From the NCBI GenBank assembly GCA_004802705.1, contig SGPL01000474.1, forward strand, positions 1-25,772: 25,772 bases of DNA, in the 5' to 3' direction. Under the pieces are notes generated by a model. The model saw only the letters and a program-made list of their open reading frames with translations, was not told the DNA's origin and ran no database searches. Made by a program: the position numbers and the translations under genes. Shown here in pieces: positions 8,840 through 19,174 of this stretch (the first letter of the stretch is position 1; every line of letters starts with the position of its first letter). Source of the DNA: Bondarzewia mesenterica (Eukaryota; Basidiomycota; Agaricomycetes; Russulales; Bondarzewiaceae).

Positions 8840-11204
8840 ATGACAATGGCGCCGACAAATCCGCCGTTCAAATCTTCAGCTTCAGCTTCCTTCTCCCCAC
8901 GCTGGTCTCGATCCCAATTTCAGCCCTGCACTCGACATTTGGTTTCATTGCCGCCCAGGCCACACTCTTCCTATAGCCATCACATCCCTACATCATTCAA
9001 GCTCCAAAAGTCTCGTCGTCGAGACTCGTTCATGGCATCGTTACGTCGCAAACTCTCGTCGAAACGTCCAACAATCCCGGGAAGAAAGCCTCCCCCGCTT
9101 CTTTTGACGCCAGGGAAAGAAATAGACAGCCCGGGTCTTGGGACTCCTTGGAATTTGGTCGACGGGAGTGGCACGACCATGCCGTCCATCGCTGGTAACT
9201 TTTTCAAAAGGGCCGTTGTAAAACGGCAGAAGTCTACTGTACTCCCTACCCGCCCCTGCTCCCTCGACAGCGCCGCCAGCGACTCCATTCGGACCTCACC
9301 ATCAGCCTCGATCGCCTTCTTCAGGCAGTCTCCAGAATCAAGCAGCTCTTCTATAATTCCCGCCCCGGACATAGACATGGACACGCGGGAGGCTAAAGGT
9401 CTATTCTGCGAAAGCGAATATTTCGTTAACAGAAACGACGAGAAGTTCCATCCGTACAGCGAGGGAGAGGCACCGTACATGCAGCCATACACTGCCATAT
9501 CGCTGGAAAAGTGAGTTTTGATCGTCTTCGTATTATCCTGACATATAGCTGAGATCGGCCGGCAGTGATCGAATGACCAATGCGCTTCTCCGTCGACTCA
9601 CGCCGAAAGGCTCTCCATCTTTTCACGACTTTGGGAATAAGCCCCCTGCCAGGGTGCTTGACCTCGCTTGTGGCGAGGGCCACTGGGTCATTGATGCCGC
9701 AGTGACGTGGAGGGCTCGTGGCGTGAAGGTTACTGGACTTGACCTTGTTGACATTAATAGCAAAGAATGGGACGACCTCGATAGAGCAATAACCGATAAC
9801 ATCACTTGGGTTCGCCACAACTTGTGCGCATTTCATTTGTAATGTCTCTCGATGTTCAAACTCACGTTCATATTAGTGTCCATTATGCGCTGCCGTTTCC
9901 AAGCAATTCCTTTGACTTCATACGTCTAGCCAACGCCTACCTCTGTGTTCCCGTTCACCGATGGTCATTTGTCATGACGGAGATCAGACGCGTCTTGGCT
10001 TCTAATGGGATCATGGAAGTCGTTGACGATCAGATGTTCTTCCCTTCCATTCAACCACCTTCGCCTGTTGAACCGACGTTCCCTGTTACGTCGACAAACC
10101 CCGCTAAGCCGACGGCCTTGGAAACTATATTCCACATGGACGATGACGAGCCTAAACTCAAGTCGAACAACGTGTCCTCAAGGGCTAGTTCCGACAACAA
10201 GGACTCTCAGAAACCGTGGTCGAAGGAGATGCAGAATTGCGATGAGGTTGAGAGCATATTCTCTCGGATGCTCACGTCCAAGTACAAGATTCATCCTCGC
10301 CCAGCTGAATTCCTTCCTGCGCTGCTGAGCTCTGTCTTTGGCAAGCCACACGTAATCAAAGTGCCCCCCATCCACGTTTGCCTCCCGTCGCGCGAGTTCA
10401 TAAAGCGAGACCTCGCGCGACGGAAGCGGACGGAGAGCGAGTCGTGGGCTTCTTGGCCTCTGATCACTATCGAATGGGATAAGAAGGACAGCAAAGACAA
10501 GAACGGGAGTCTCAGAAGCAAAGGCAAAGTCGATCTTTTTGGGCTCGACTCCGACTCGGAGGACGACGCCACAAACAAGAACGCGGACGTGCCCGCCACG
10601 AGCAGCAAGAAAGCAGCGTTGCAGCCAGCCGAGACACAGCCGTCGTCTCCGCCGCCGACACCGGCGCCACACCAGCCCAAGGGCATGGTCGTCTTTCCGT
10701 CGACGTTCATCCCGATGAGCCCCATGGAGGTGGAGATACATACGTGCAAGCACCTGCACACGCTGTTAAGCTGCCATTTTGCGATCGAGGATTTTGCGGC
10801 AGAATTCTTTGACGAGGAAGGGCGGCCGTTAGTAGATCCTCAGGAGATGGAGGACGCGCTGTGGGACTATTCAATGTGAGTTTTCCTCCTCTTCCAAATG
10901 CCCAAGCGTCATTTTGTTGATTCTTCACCGTTGTCTTTTGTTTCCGCGAATGATCAGGTTCCGGCGACGACGGTTCAACTGGCCACTCGATCCTCCCGAG
11001 TTGCGATTTCCCATAGAGGATACTCCGCCTGATCCCGGCCCGTCCCACAAGGTATTGCAACGTGGTCTGAAGCATGAGCGCAGTTCGAGCGCGTCGTCGG
11101 TGAACGGCGTCTTTACTGTCAACCCCTCCGCGAGCTCTGATGGCCTCACATTTGTGCGCTGCTTCCGCGTCTTCGAGGCGACCAAGAGCCCCTCTTTCAT
11201 ATAA
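8840..11204 (+). CDS. SAM-dependent methyltransferase, substrate unknown
   Basis: Four exons, 8840-9510, 9566-9823, 9877-10875 and 10958-11204, join in phase (GT-AG introns of 55, 53 and 82 nt) to about 724 residues. Motif I is VLDLACGEGHW, followed by VTGLDLVDI (post-I acidic residue), and across the next junction HYALPFPSNSFDFIRLANAY and RRVLASNGIMEVVDD. Together these form a class I Rossmann methyltransferase of the Methyltransf_11/25 type. The 200 residues before the domain are Ser/Pro-rich and basic; HPYSEGEAPYMQPY precedes the domain. A long, partly disordered region follows (acidic and Ser/Pro/Ala-rich, about 10540-10680), then a conserved-looking end (RRRRFNWPLDPPELRFP). The start is uncertain: ATG at 8846 and 9032 (MASLRRKLSSKR) are alternatives, the last perhaps more likely. 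I do not know the substrate. Confidence 0.82.
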
Positions 11205-11856
11205 TCCCGTGGTTTGAGCGACTGTTTTATCCCGTAGTTTATACCCCCCCCCCCTCTCTTCGTATGCCTCTTTGCTCTTCCTCGCTGTTCGTGTACGAAT
11301 TTGATAGCTCTCTTGCTTTGCATGGGACATTCCGGAAGGAAGGTTATATTACATGTATCCATATACTTTGATGACGAATAACGACAACGTCCAAGAGCGA
11401 TAATATAAACTGATCGGTATGGTAGTTTGTTCGACTTTTTCCATGACCCCCTATTTTCTGCTTGTAAAGTTCGGTGCTACTGTATGTTTTAACGTCTCGA
11501 ACCGCACATATTTCGTTAGGAATACCATACAAACTATGTTTTTTAGCGGTCTTGCAGTAGTCATTTGTTTCCCTGTTTCCCTATCTTTGTTTTTATTCTT
11601 GCTTCGCTACTGCATGTTTCACGACGAACTTCACCACACACTGAGGTACGTGACGGAGACTAGTGACAAATGATTGAGTTCAAACTTCCCGCTCTATTTA
11701 TTGAAACACCACACGGATGAAAAATGAGGAATATATTGATTTTGGGAATAAAATAAAAACAGAGGGAAAACAGGAATTTGTTCGTTTAGAGTCTAATAAG
11801 TAATTTAAAAGGTCCAAATGAGCCTGACCAGTCCGATGTTTCAATGGATAGTCCGA
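11205..11856. other. Convergent intergenic region, AT-rich
   Basis: This is the gap between the methyltransferase and the cerato-platanin gene, and holds both 3' UTRs. An 84-codon frame at 11419-11673 is hydrophobic because the DNA is T-rich; I do not count it as a gene. A C-run of ten bases sits at about 11247-11256. Confidence 0.45.
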
Positions 11857-12541
11857 TCACAAACCACAAGCCGACGCGGGTAACTGGAACGCAGATACGT
11901 TAATCCTCCCAAGCTCAGCCGCCCTGCCATTCGTCAACTTGTCCATCGCAGCAATCGCGCCATTGAATCCAACGGCGACCGTGTCGATGGCCAAGTAGTT
12001 GATGGTGATGCCCGTATCGGGATTGGTAAGACTCCAGCACGTCCCGCAGTTAACTGAGTTCCACCCAGTGACGGCGAAAGCGCCGCCGATGAAGGGGAAG
12101 ACGGGGATGTCACCAAACTTTCTAAACCGAGTGTCCAAACCATGCTCGCCATTGGAGCAGGCGACGGAATCAAGCGACCCAGCCTTATTGTCGTATATAC
12201 CATCCAAAAACAAGGGAAGTGTCATGGGCATGGGCGTGACAGGGGGGCAAGTTGACGTGGGAGAGGGGGTCGTCGTCGTCGTCGTCGTCGGTGATGGGGT
12301 AGTGGTTGGTTTCTTGACTGTGGTTGTCGTGGTGGTAGTGGTAGTGACAACCGGTGTCTTCGTCGTCTTAGGCGTGGTCGTGGTAGTGGTCGTAGGCAGA
12401 ACAACCGGAGTTGTGGGCGGGATGGTGGGTGGACTTTGGGTAGGGGTGATAGAAGTCATTATGCCATCCGCACCCTGAGGGGCAGCCAGTGCACCCTTGG
12501 CAAGAGCAGCAAAGACAACAAAGAGTCGCGCTGTACATCAT
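11857..12541 (-). CDS. Cerato-platanin family secreted protein with Thr/Pro-rich linker; frame break near start
   Basis: The C-terminal part, from about 12240 down to 11857, is a complete cerato-platanin domain: AGSLDSVACSNGEHGL, GGAFAVTGWNSVNCGTCW, INYLAIDTVAVGFN and the terminal SACGL, with the four family cysteines. These are small secreted fungal proteins that bind chitin oligomers, loosen walls and can act as plant elicitors. Unusually, a linker of about 55 residues dominated by Thr and Pro, with short Lys-containing spacers, lies between signal region and domain. Just before MTSITPTQ the same frame encodes a typical signal-peptide core (LFVVFAALAKGALAAPQG) but has no ATG before an in-frame stop. 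The likely start, ATG at 12541, sits about 100 nt after a TATA box but is one base out of frame with this core. The break lies at roughly 12519-12538 and may be a sequence error or a real defect. No intron is needed. Confidence 0.75.
12255..12405. repeat. Low-complexity trinucleotide-rich tract encoding the Thr linker
   Basis: On the plus strand the tract is a patchwork of GTC, GTG and GGT units (for example GTCGTCGTCGTCGTCGTC at 12269-12286). Read on the minus strand these are ACN Thr codons. Such tracts change length easily by slippage, so linker length may vary between strains. Confidence 0.7.
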
Positions 12542-12645
12542 GACGAATGAGATGATGGGTTGGTAAATTTGGGCTGATATGTGTGAGTGGTAAGTGATGA
12601 TTGTGGATAAGATGAATGAGGCCTTAAACGAACAGGAAGGGCCAA

Positions 12646-12652
12646 ATTTATA
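12646..12652 (-). promoter_or_regulatory. TATA box of the cerato-platanin gene
   Basis: TATAAAT on the minus strand lies about 105 nt upstream of the ATG at 12541. The intervening stretch is AC-rich and free of ATG, as expected for a short 5' leader. It supports 12541 as the true start codon. Confidence 0.55.
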
Positions 12653-12659
12653 GACAGAC

Positions 12660-13423
12660 GATGGATAGGAGACGCTGGATAGGTTGTGCGGCATTTGAGA
12701 AGGCTAGAACAAGCTCTTGGCCGCATGTTCTGTTTGGAACACAGGTTTCAGAAGGTATGGTGATATTCAGAGCCATCCGACGAGGGTTTCACCTAGGGAA
12801 GTCGACCTGAAATGCACAGCAAAGCAACGTTGGACTTCCCATGACGTGTGAGTGCATTGCAGCTGGTGAAACAGGAGACTTCCGAGCTAAAATACAGAAT
12901 GAAAATATGAGAATGTTGCGGCTAGCCAAGTCGAGCCTCGGAGTGTGGGTAGTTCCGTCGATTCGTGCTCGGGGCCGGTGTTGACCAGTCTACGGATGTG
13001 TCGAAAACAAAAACCTAGAGCTTAAAACAAGTGCTAAATTGCGGCGTACCGTCCGATATAATGAATGTGCATTCTACCTGCGTCTGCGACGGCAATATGA
13101 GAAAGTTCGAGACAGTTCTCCCAACTCCAGACAAATCGATGGGAAGCATCCGTGTCTCGGGATGTTTGAACCAGCTGCTCTATCTTCCAGCCTTCTGAAA
13201 GATGTAGTATGTCAATTAGTTTCTGGAACACAATGTGAATCCTAGGGCTTTTGTATCCGAGACATCCTCGACTCCCGATGTCGAGTATCACGTGACCCTT
13301 CTGTGTAGGTCCTCGGATCGCATGAGCGCTATGAGAGGAAGCAGAATTCGTGAGTTGTTGGAAGCGCAATATAATTATGCATATATAGCATTACGCACAC
13401 AAGTTCGTATTGGTCTGGTTGCG
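12660..13423. other. Intergenic region upstream of the cerato-platanin gene
   Basis: No gene is supportable here. It holds the upstream promoter of the cerato-platanin gene and the 3' flank of the Efm3-type gene. Open frames on both strands at 13034-13429 overlap each other and show no family motifs. Confidence 0.45.
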
Positions 13424-14837
13424 TCATGACGAAACTACGGTGATATTCAGAAGCTTGACCTCCTGATCAATCCCCTCAGACAACTCGAAGAAGAAATTTT
13501 CGTCACTGAATCGATACTGAATCGTGTTTGCACGAAGTGAATGCCCCTCTGAAATACTTTGTATCAGTCATGGTTAGCGTTGTCACTGGGAAAGCAAACA
13601 CACACCTAAGGCGGACAGGAATGACTGCCAAGTGTCTTCGTTACGCACAGTCAAAGAAAGGAGCGCAGAACTTCCCCGCGCACCGCCAGTGATAAGTGCA
13701 AGTTTGAGGACAGCAGCAAGTGTGGGAATAATATCGGGATGATAAACCTGTGGACGGCCGAGTGTGTTGAGTATCGATACAAAGCTCCAGACGAATATTC
13801 ATGTACTAGATCAGCGCCAATAACAACGTCAAGATTCATATCCTGCAAACAATGCTGAAGAGTGGAGGCAGAATGCTCGTTGAACGCATCCAACCAATCC
13901 AGTGTTTGGATACGGATGTTATCGTGTTTAGAGGAGAGATCTGGAAAGGACACTTTAATAGCCATTGTCTTCGTCAACAATGGGTTATGCGTACTGCAGG
14001 GAAGAACCACGTTATCGCTGCATCGTTTTAAGATGGTGTCATGGACGTCAGTAAGCCATAGAGCTGATTGCTTGTCTACGCGGTCGTAGATGACCTGCAG
14101 GCTTGCAGCAATGATGCCTAGAAATCCGGTCCCTGATCCCAATTCAAGAATCCTCTTGTTTGTCACCAGCTCTGAGTTTAAAGAAATCAAGGGAAAGCTG
14201 ACAGGAAGACAACTGGACATGGTACCAGGGTGCAAGATCAAGTACTTGGCCAAGACGAAGCTGGCTCGCCATGTACGCAAACCGGTCGTACCACTTTCAA
14301 TGGTCATTCGAGACTCAAGAAGGGTCGTGCTATTGAGAGTTATGCTGTTTTCAACCATACTACCTGTTTGATTCGGCTCGATCGTTTTCCAATAATGAGT
14401 AACGAATGATGGAGGGGGGGATGGTTCGGATCTTCTCCTTGAATTATTAGAAGAAACACGAGAGCAAACATTGAACTCACGTTGAATCGGGCATGGAAAG
14501 TAGACTTATATATCTGTCATAAAACCGTCCATCTACCTCAAAGTCCTGCATTTGACAAAAACATAGCATCGGCACGTAGTATAACGCCAAAAATAATCTG
14601 GATACTTGCGTTGTCACCGACCATCTTCTCCAGGTGGCTGATGACCCATTTCCAGAATCTTGTTTGATAATATCCGGATGGTGGATATTCTTTCAGATGC
14701 GTATTTAACAAGAGAGAATCTAAAATGAAATCATGCACAGTAGTAAATGGTAAATGGGAGGGAAATACTAAAGCTCTCGTAGGAGCCAGAGCAGAGTAGC
14801 CACGCAGTAGATCTGACAGCACAGATAAATTCATCAT
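13424..14837 (-). CDS. EFM3: FAM86/Efm3-type protein-lysine methyltransferase (probable eEF2 target)
   Basis: Proposed minus-strand exons are 14837-14606, 14532-14481, 14437-13807, 13747-13606 and 13548-13424, about 393 residues. The N-terminus resembles the FAM86 domain (LLRGYSALAPTRALVFPS and YPPSGYYQTRFWKWVISHLE). The catalytic part has the family's ESGTTGLRTW, motif I KRILELGSGTGFLGI, and LDVVIGADLVYHPDIIPTL containing the D-x-x-Y motif. The end has LLSLTVRNEDTWQSFL and ANTIQYRF. FAM86A/Efm3 methylates a lysine of elongation factor 2 in the cytosol; that substrate is inferred from family. Exons 3-5 are well supported. The 43-nt intron 14438-14480 is very short, the junction between exons 1 and 2 has an alternative (donor at the codon after LEKM, acceptor at 14546), and an extra upstream first exon is possible. 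Confidence 0.8.
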
Positions 14838-14969
14838 CGACGAGTAAAAGTAGAGTTTGTTCCCAAAAATCGAGCTGGAACCCCTGAAGAGGTATAACAA
14901 CTTTTGTAGTATGGAATGCGATGGATAGTGCCTTCTCTGCAGATTCGTCTTCGGAAAGAGGGCGAGCCA

Positions 14970-14975
14970 ACGCGT
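14970..14975 (+). promoter_or_regulatory. ACGCGT (MCB-like) in the EFM3/Bot1 divergent promoter
   Basis: A single MluI-box hexamer lies between the starts at 14837 and 15048. One hexamer can occur by chance, so this is weak. If EFM3 has an additional upstream exon, this position could be transcribed. Confidence 0.25.
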
Positions 14976-15047
14976 TGCGCCAGCCCTAAAGTAATCACGT
15001 GCACCTTGTCAAGATGCTTCAAATTTTTCGCTGAAATGTTGTTCTAA

Positions 15048-16626
15048 ATGCTCACTCATCTGCGATCAGCTACCTCACGGACGCCGCAACGATGGTTCGC
15101 TGCAAAGATCATTCGTAGCATCTCATCTACTTCTGTTGTTCAACGGGATCCCATTCTCGATGCGAATGCCGATGAAGAGGAAGACGGCGAACGCAAAAAG
15201 CCTGCTCGTCCGAAGGATCCGAACTACAAAGAGTGGGTCGAAACAGTTGGAAAACAGTTTGTGGAACCTCATCGACCACGGAATTGGCTTGGAAATCAAG
15301 TTGAGTTCGTCTCTCTTTTCTCTTAAACTACATAAGACGTGGCATAGCTAACGGCTGTCGAATGTTCCATCAGCCATTTCCTTTGAACCCGTCTTTCAAA
15401 CCCCCAACACCTGTCTCAGATGCCCTTCGCACATCTATCTACTCGCAGTTCATGTCCAACCCAGACATCAATTCTGTGCGGAATCTAGCTGGTCGTTACC
15501 ATCTCAGCATCAAGCGAGTTGATGCCATACTGAGATTGAAGGGTCTTGAGGAGCACTGGATAAAGGTTCGTACCCGCTCGCATAGTCCCTCCCTGCTGCA
15601 ATTTGCACGTGGCGACATTTCGTGATGAGTACAAATCGATTAGTCTTGAAGACAAAATCATGGTTATAAACCTTTTACATGCATGGCTTTCTGAATACTC
15701 TTCTGTCTTTCTTCCTCATGCCTGTGACGTGCTGACCAACTCGACAATACGACAGGTGGATATATCAGCGCTATCGTATTGTGGCTTGTGGAATATTGAC
15801 CTAACTTTAACTTGATCATCATCGACATCTAGGAGGTATGTCTTATGTTCTTTTCTTCCCGACTACTCTGCAACCTTTCTCCTTGATGAGACTTCATTAT
15901 CATTCGCGAAGTGAAAGACCGCCGTATGCCTTACATCATGCGGCTCGTGTTTATAACGATTTCAACCCCATCTGAGCTTATGTGCACTGCCACGATCTTC
16001 TGCTCGTACGGTATGCTGATGTCATACGCAGGGTTTTCCCTTGCAAACTGGGTTCCGCCACGGCATGGAGAGATTTCTTGGCGTGGAGACAGATGAAAGT
16101 TTGCGCAAGACCCACAACGAATGGGTGAAGTCCCGCAGTGATGTTAGCAAGGCCGACGCGTTGGACCAGGTGGAAGGCGATGATCCTGCGCGAGCTAGGT
16201 ATCAGCGAATGTTCTGGGAACCGGTCGTTGAGGGTGCTGTGCGTTTTCATAGCCATTACATCCTTGTCTACGAGCGACCCAGCTCATTTCAAGTATTCAC
16301 AGCAACCTGTCCTGCCGTCTGTTCTTGAGCAGGCTCGCATGCATGGCGAAAGGCATCGTATCGCAGACGAAGCGCATAAGTCAGATGACGCGCTCCTTGG
16401 TCGCCATCATGATAGTCGACGATCTCAGGATGTTTCTACCACCACTGGTGATGCACCGGGACGTCCGTTGATCAAGTTCGTTGATGTTGGAGGCAAGTTC
16501 CTAGATCCCAAGGATCGGGTGCGTAGGATGAAGGAAAGTGAGCGGAGGGCACGGTTGCGGGATAAGAAGAGGCAGGTCTTGAGCGCGGAGGGGGCTGCTC
16601 AGGAAGAGCAGGTTGCTACTGCTTGA
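15048..16626 (+). CDS. Bot1p-type mitochondrial small ribosomal subunit protein (mS45-like)
   Basis: Exons 15048-15299, 15374-15565, 16032-16238 and 16294-16626 join in phase to 327 residues. The start is Arg/Ser-rich without acidic residues for about 35 residues (RSATSRTPQRWFAAKIIRSI), as in a mitochondrial presequence. The central part has the Bot1p/EMR pattern: YKEWVETVGKQFVEPHRPRN, NLAGRYHLSIKRVDAILRLK, GLEEHWIK, then GFPLQTGFRHGMERFLGVE. The C-terminus is charged (FVDVGGKFLDPKDRVRRMKE). Family members are small-subunit mitoribosomal proteins needed for respiration in yeasts; the mS45 equivalence is from memory. Intron 2 is 466 nt, far longer than others here. For intron 3, GTGCGT at 16239 to AG at 16293 is preferred; 16234-16282 is an in-frame alternative. 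The gene is divergent from the Efm3-type gene. Confidence 0.83.
15566..16031 (+). other. Unusually long intron of the Bot1-type gene
   Basis: GTTCGT at 15566 to ACGCAG at 16031 is the only pairing I found that joins EEHWIK to GFPLQTGF in phase. At 466 nt it is about eight times the usual length here. It contains stop codons in all frames. A GTGATGA at 15622-15628 and a CTGA at 15691-15694 resemble C and D boxes of a snoRNA, but no convincing terminal stem flanks them. Confidence 0.6.
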
Positions 16627-16807
16627 GCTCGATGTTGCGCGTTTTGTCCACTGCACTTTTGTTATCGTAATTGTCAGCGATTTCTCTCGGTATGACTGCC
16701 CCCTGTCCATGACTTGAGTCTGAGATCTACTGTAGTTGTGTATCTAGACACAGGAGTCTGTTCGCGTTGGCAGATGGCGATGGGGTATGCGCAAGGCGTG
16801 TTTGACA

Positions 16808-16847
16808 TTCAATGTTCAACGTTCAACGTTCAAACGTTCAACTTTCA
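16808..16847. repeat. Short tandem repeat of (A)CGTTCAA units
   Basis: About five imperfect copies of a seven-to-eight-base unit (ATGTTCAA, CGTTCAA, CGTTCAAA, CGTTCAA, CTTTCAA) lie between the convergent ends of the Bot1-type gene and the MFS gene, 60-100 bases beyond the MFS stop. No coding role is apparent. Confidence 0.65.
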
Positions 16848-16906
16848 AGACGTCGTCATGAATGAAAATTGCAATCGTGATCTTCGCAGTCGCTGCCCTA
16901 CAACTT

Positions 16907-19174
16907 TTAGTAAGCGAATCGGAAATCCAACCTTTTGTTTCCGGTATCTTTTGAGTTTTCAACATAGTCTGCGCGTTCCTATTGAATGCAGTGAGAAGTG
17001 TAATGCGGCATAATTTGGGCAAAGAATTGACTTTATCTGTCATGTCATTCCAAATCCTATCTCTCCGCCGGTTGATAGCGCGGTAGAAGAAAAATGTGGA
17101 TATATAAAGCACAATGTTCATGCAAGTGATGCCGATCAGTGCACGGTTGCCCTTCTTGTCTGTTATTCCAAACACGGCGCTGTAGGATTAACGAACAGAA
17201 ATGATGAAGCGCGTCGACGTACATAAAGGCTTGTCGCTTGCTTGATAGATGTTTGCCTTCGGGATCAAAGATGAGCAAGCAGGCTTTAAACATCTTTGTT
17301 GCACTTCTATGAGGACTCACATAGACGATAGCACCGGCCTGGACAAAGATGTTGTACACTGACGCTGAGACCGTCCGCGTTCGGACACTATACGAATTCC
17401 TTGACACCCACGCGACCTGCACTGGATGCACGTATGGGAAGCCGACAATAAGTGTGACGACAGCATAGTACACCCATTGCGATACATTTTGGTTGAACGT
17501 GTACAGCGCGATAAGGAGGGGAAGTGCCCAGATTTGGAGGATGATAGTTGCAAGCACACGGCTGTTGACGATTTCGCTAAAGTAGGCCGCGAAGATGAGG
17601 CCAAGGGTGCCTATCACCTGAGCCGGAATACTCAGGAGACTCGACTCGGTGGTGGAGAAACCCAGGTTACGGAGAGAGAGCGTCAAGTAGACTTGAGGAG
17701 GACCGGTTGGTACTGAGAGAGCCAGATGTCAGTGAAACGGTCAGTAACGTCGGGAATGGATCGACGACTTACTCATGTGTACCAATCCAAGTACATATAG
17801 CGGCCACATTCTCCAGTCACGTAGGGCTTCCCATATCATCCTAGGCGATAGTCCTTGACGGTTGTGCATATCCGACTTCGAGGGATCGTCACGAAGAACC
17901 CTGAACACGAAACTGAGAGTTGACTCTTGACAAAAAGAAGGTATGATTTGGCGTACCTGTTGACCATGATGACCTCCTCCCTGTCCGAGTATTTAGTTCT
18001 GGGAGTATGAGGGGATGGCCAAAAGATTTACCGTTCAGAAAACCAGCCATTAGGTCGATACCATGTCTTTGTTTGCGTTGGACCAGCGGGCATCATCACG
18101 AAAGAGATGAGACCAGTCAAAAAAGTCACTAATCCCTCGATGAGGAAAAGATATCGCCATCCGGCTTGACCGTTGTGTCCGCGCAGACGCAGGATCCCAA
18201 CGGCCAAGAAAGCACTGACGATGTTGGTCAAGTAGTTAGAGACCCAGAAAAAAAGCGAGGCGAATTGGTACTGCGCGAAAGGAGATCGTCAGGTAGGGCT
18301 CAAGACCGCGCTCTTGAGCTTACGTTCGTTCTTGGTATAAAAGTAGGAAAGATACAGAACGATGTCAGGGATGAAGCCTCCCTGCAAGAATCCAAGTAGA
18401 AATCTAGTGTGACCGGCTTCTGGGCAAGTTTGGGCTGGTGATGGATGTTGGCTGCTCACCTTGTAGCCAAAAACGATGCCCTGCCTGATAACCAGTATTG
18501 GCTCCAAGATACAACACTCCACAAAACCATCTGTCGAGCAGTCAGGCTAGCAACCAACAGCATATGGACGCTCTTACTTGCGATGGAATCCAAACATCAG
18601 GTCCCAATCTTTTGGATACTAACTGAGATGGAAGCTCTGCGATCAAGAATGAAAGTCGGAATAACGTATTTCCCAGATTAAAATCATCAGTAGTGAGACC
18701 GAGATCGTCGAGGAAATTATCGGTGTTAGCTTGGGAGATATTGCTGCGGTCCAAATCCAAAGCGAAGAACATAATGAAAGCCCAGATCATGATCTTGATG
18801 TCAATTTTGCGGACAATAATCTGCACGTAATTCAATCAGGCGTAAGTTGCAAATTGAGCAACGGACTGGGACGATGATCAACGCACCTTCTCCTCGCGCC
18901 ATGTCCATCGGGCTCGAGGGTCGAAACGATGGGTATTCTCGTAGTTCGGGGGAGGTCGATATGTTTCCAGAGAGGCAGGATCATCAAATACAGACGGTTG
19001 AGTTGCAATAGCGTTGATATCTTTCTTCGGGCGTTGCCAAAATGGTAGATGGTCGTCGATCGGCGCACCCAGGGGTAGTGGCTTCTCGTTGAATGAGCTG
19101 TTATCGATGCTCTGTTTCTCATCAATGGGTGACTCAGAGAGGGATCTCTTCTCAGATGGAGGAATGGCAGTCAT
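16907..19174 (-). CDS. MFS anion:cation symporter (allantoate-permease family), one-base frameshift
   Basis: Eleven minus-strand exons: 19174-18887, 18820-18578, 18530-18460, 18403-18324, 18270-18032, 17980-17957, 17900-17773, 17712-17321, 17256-17223, 17159-17032 and 16978-16907, about 565 residues. They restore family signatures: [20 protein letters not shown] after TM1, [79 protein letters not shown] and the terminal [12 protein letters not shown] hydrophilic 95-residue N-terminus precedes roughly 12 membrane segments. Family members carry organic anions such as nicotinate, allantoate or pantothenate with protons at the plasma membrane; the substrate here cannot be told. Exon 5 contains a run of seven T (complement of 18248-18254) where six would keep frame, so the frame is broken between NELPIRLAFF and WVSNYL. 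This is probably a homopolymer error; otherwise the gene is broken. Confidence 0.85.

Noticed and set aside
10178..10761. Two long overlapping minus-strand frames (193 and 156 codons)
   Set aside because: They lie opposite the methyltransferase third exon, overlap each other and are compositionally biased shadows.
11419..11673. 84-codon hydrophobic frame on the plus strand
   Set aside because: The hydrophobicity follows from T-rich DNA; there is no signal of conservation or splice structure, and it lies between two convergent 3' ends.
12240..12430. Possible CRISPR-like or satellite repeat
   Set aside because: The repetition is in Thr and Pro codons of one coding region with no unique spacers, so it is a low-complexity coding tract.
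12368..12541. Cys-rich small secreted protein read from the ATG at 12541
   Set aside because: The Cys-rich sequence appears only because the signal-peptide core and Thr tract are read out of frame; it runs into a stop and has no signal peptide of its own.
15603..15815. 70-codon frame inside the long Bot1-type intron
   Set aside because: Including it breaks the frame between the conserved EEHWIK and GFPLQTGF segments, and it matches nothing I recognise.
17981..18031. A 33-nt intron (18031-17999) in the MFS gene
   Set aside because: Using the next acceptor gives a 51-nt intron and the family sequence [16 protein letters not shown], which fits better in both length and protein.
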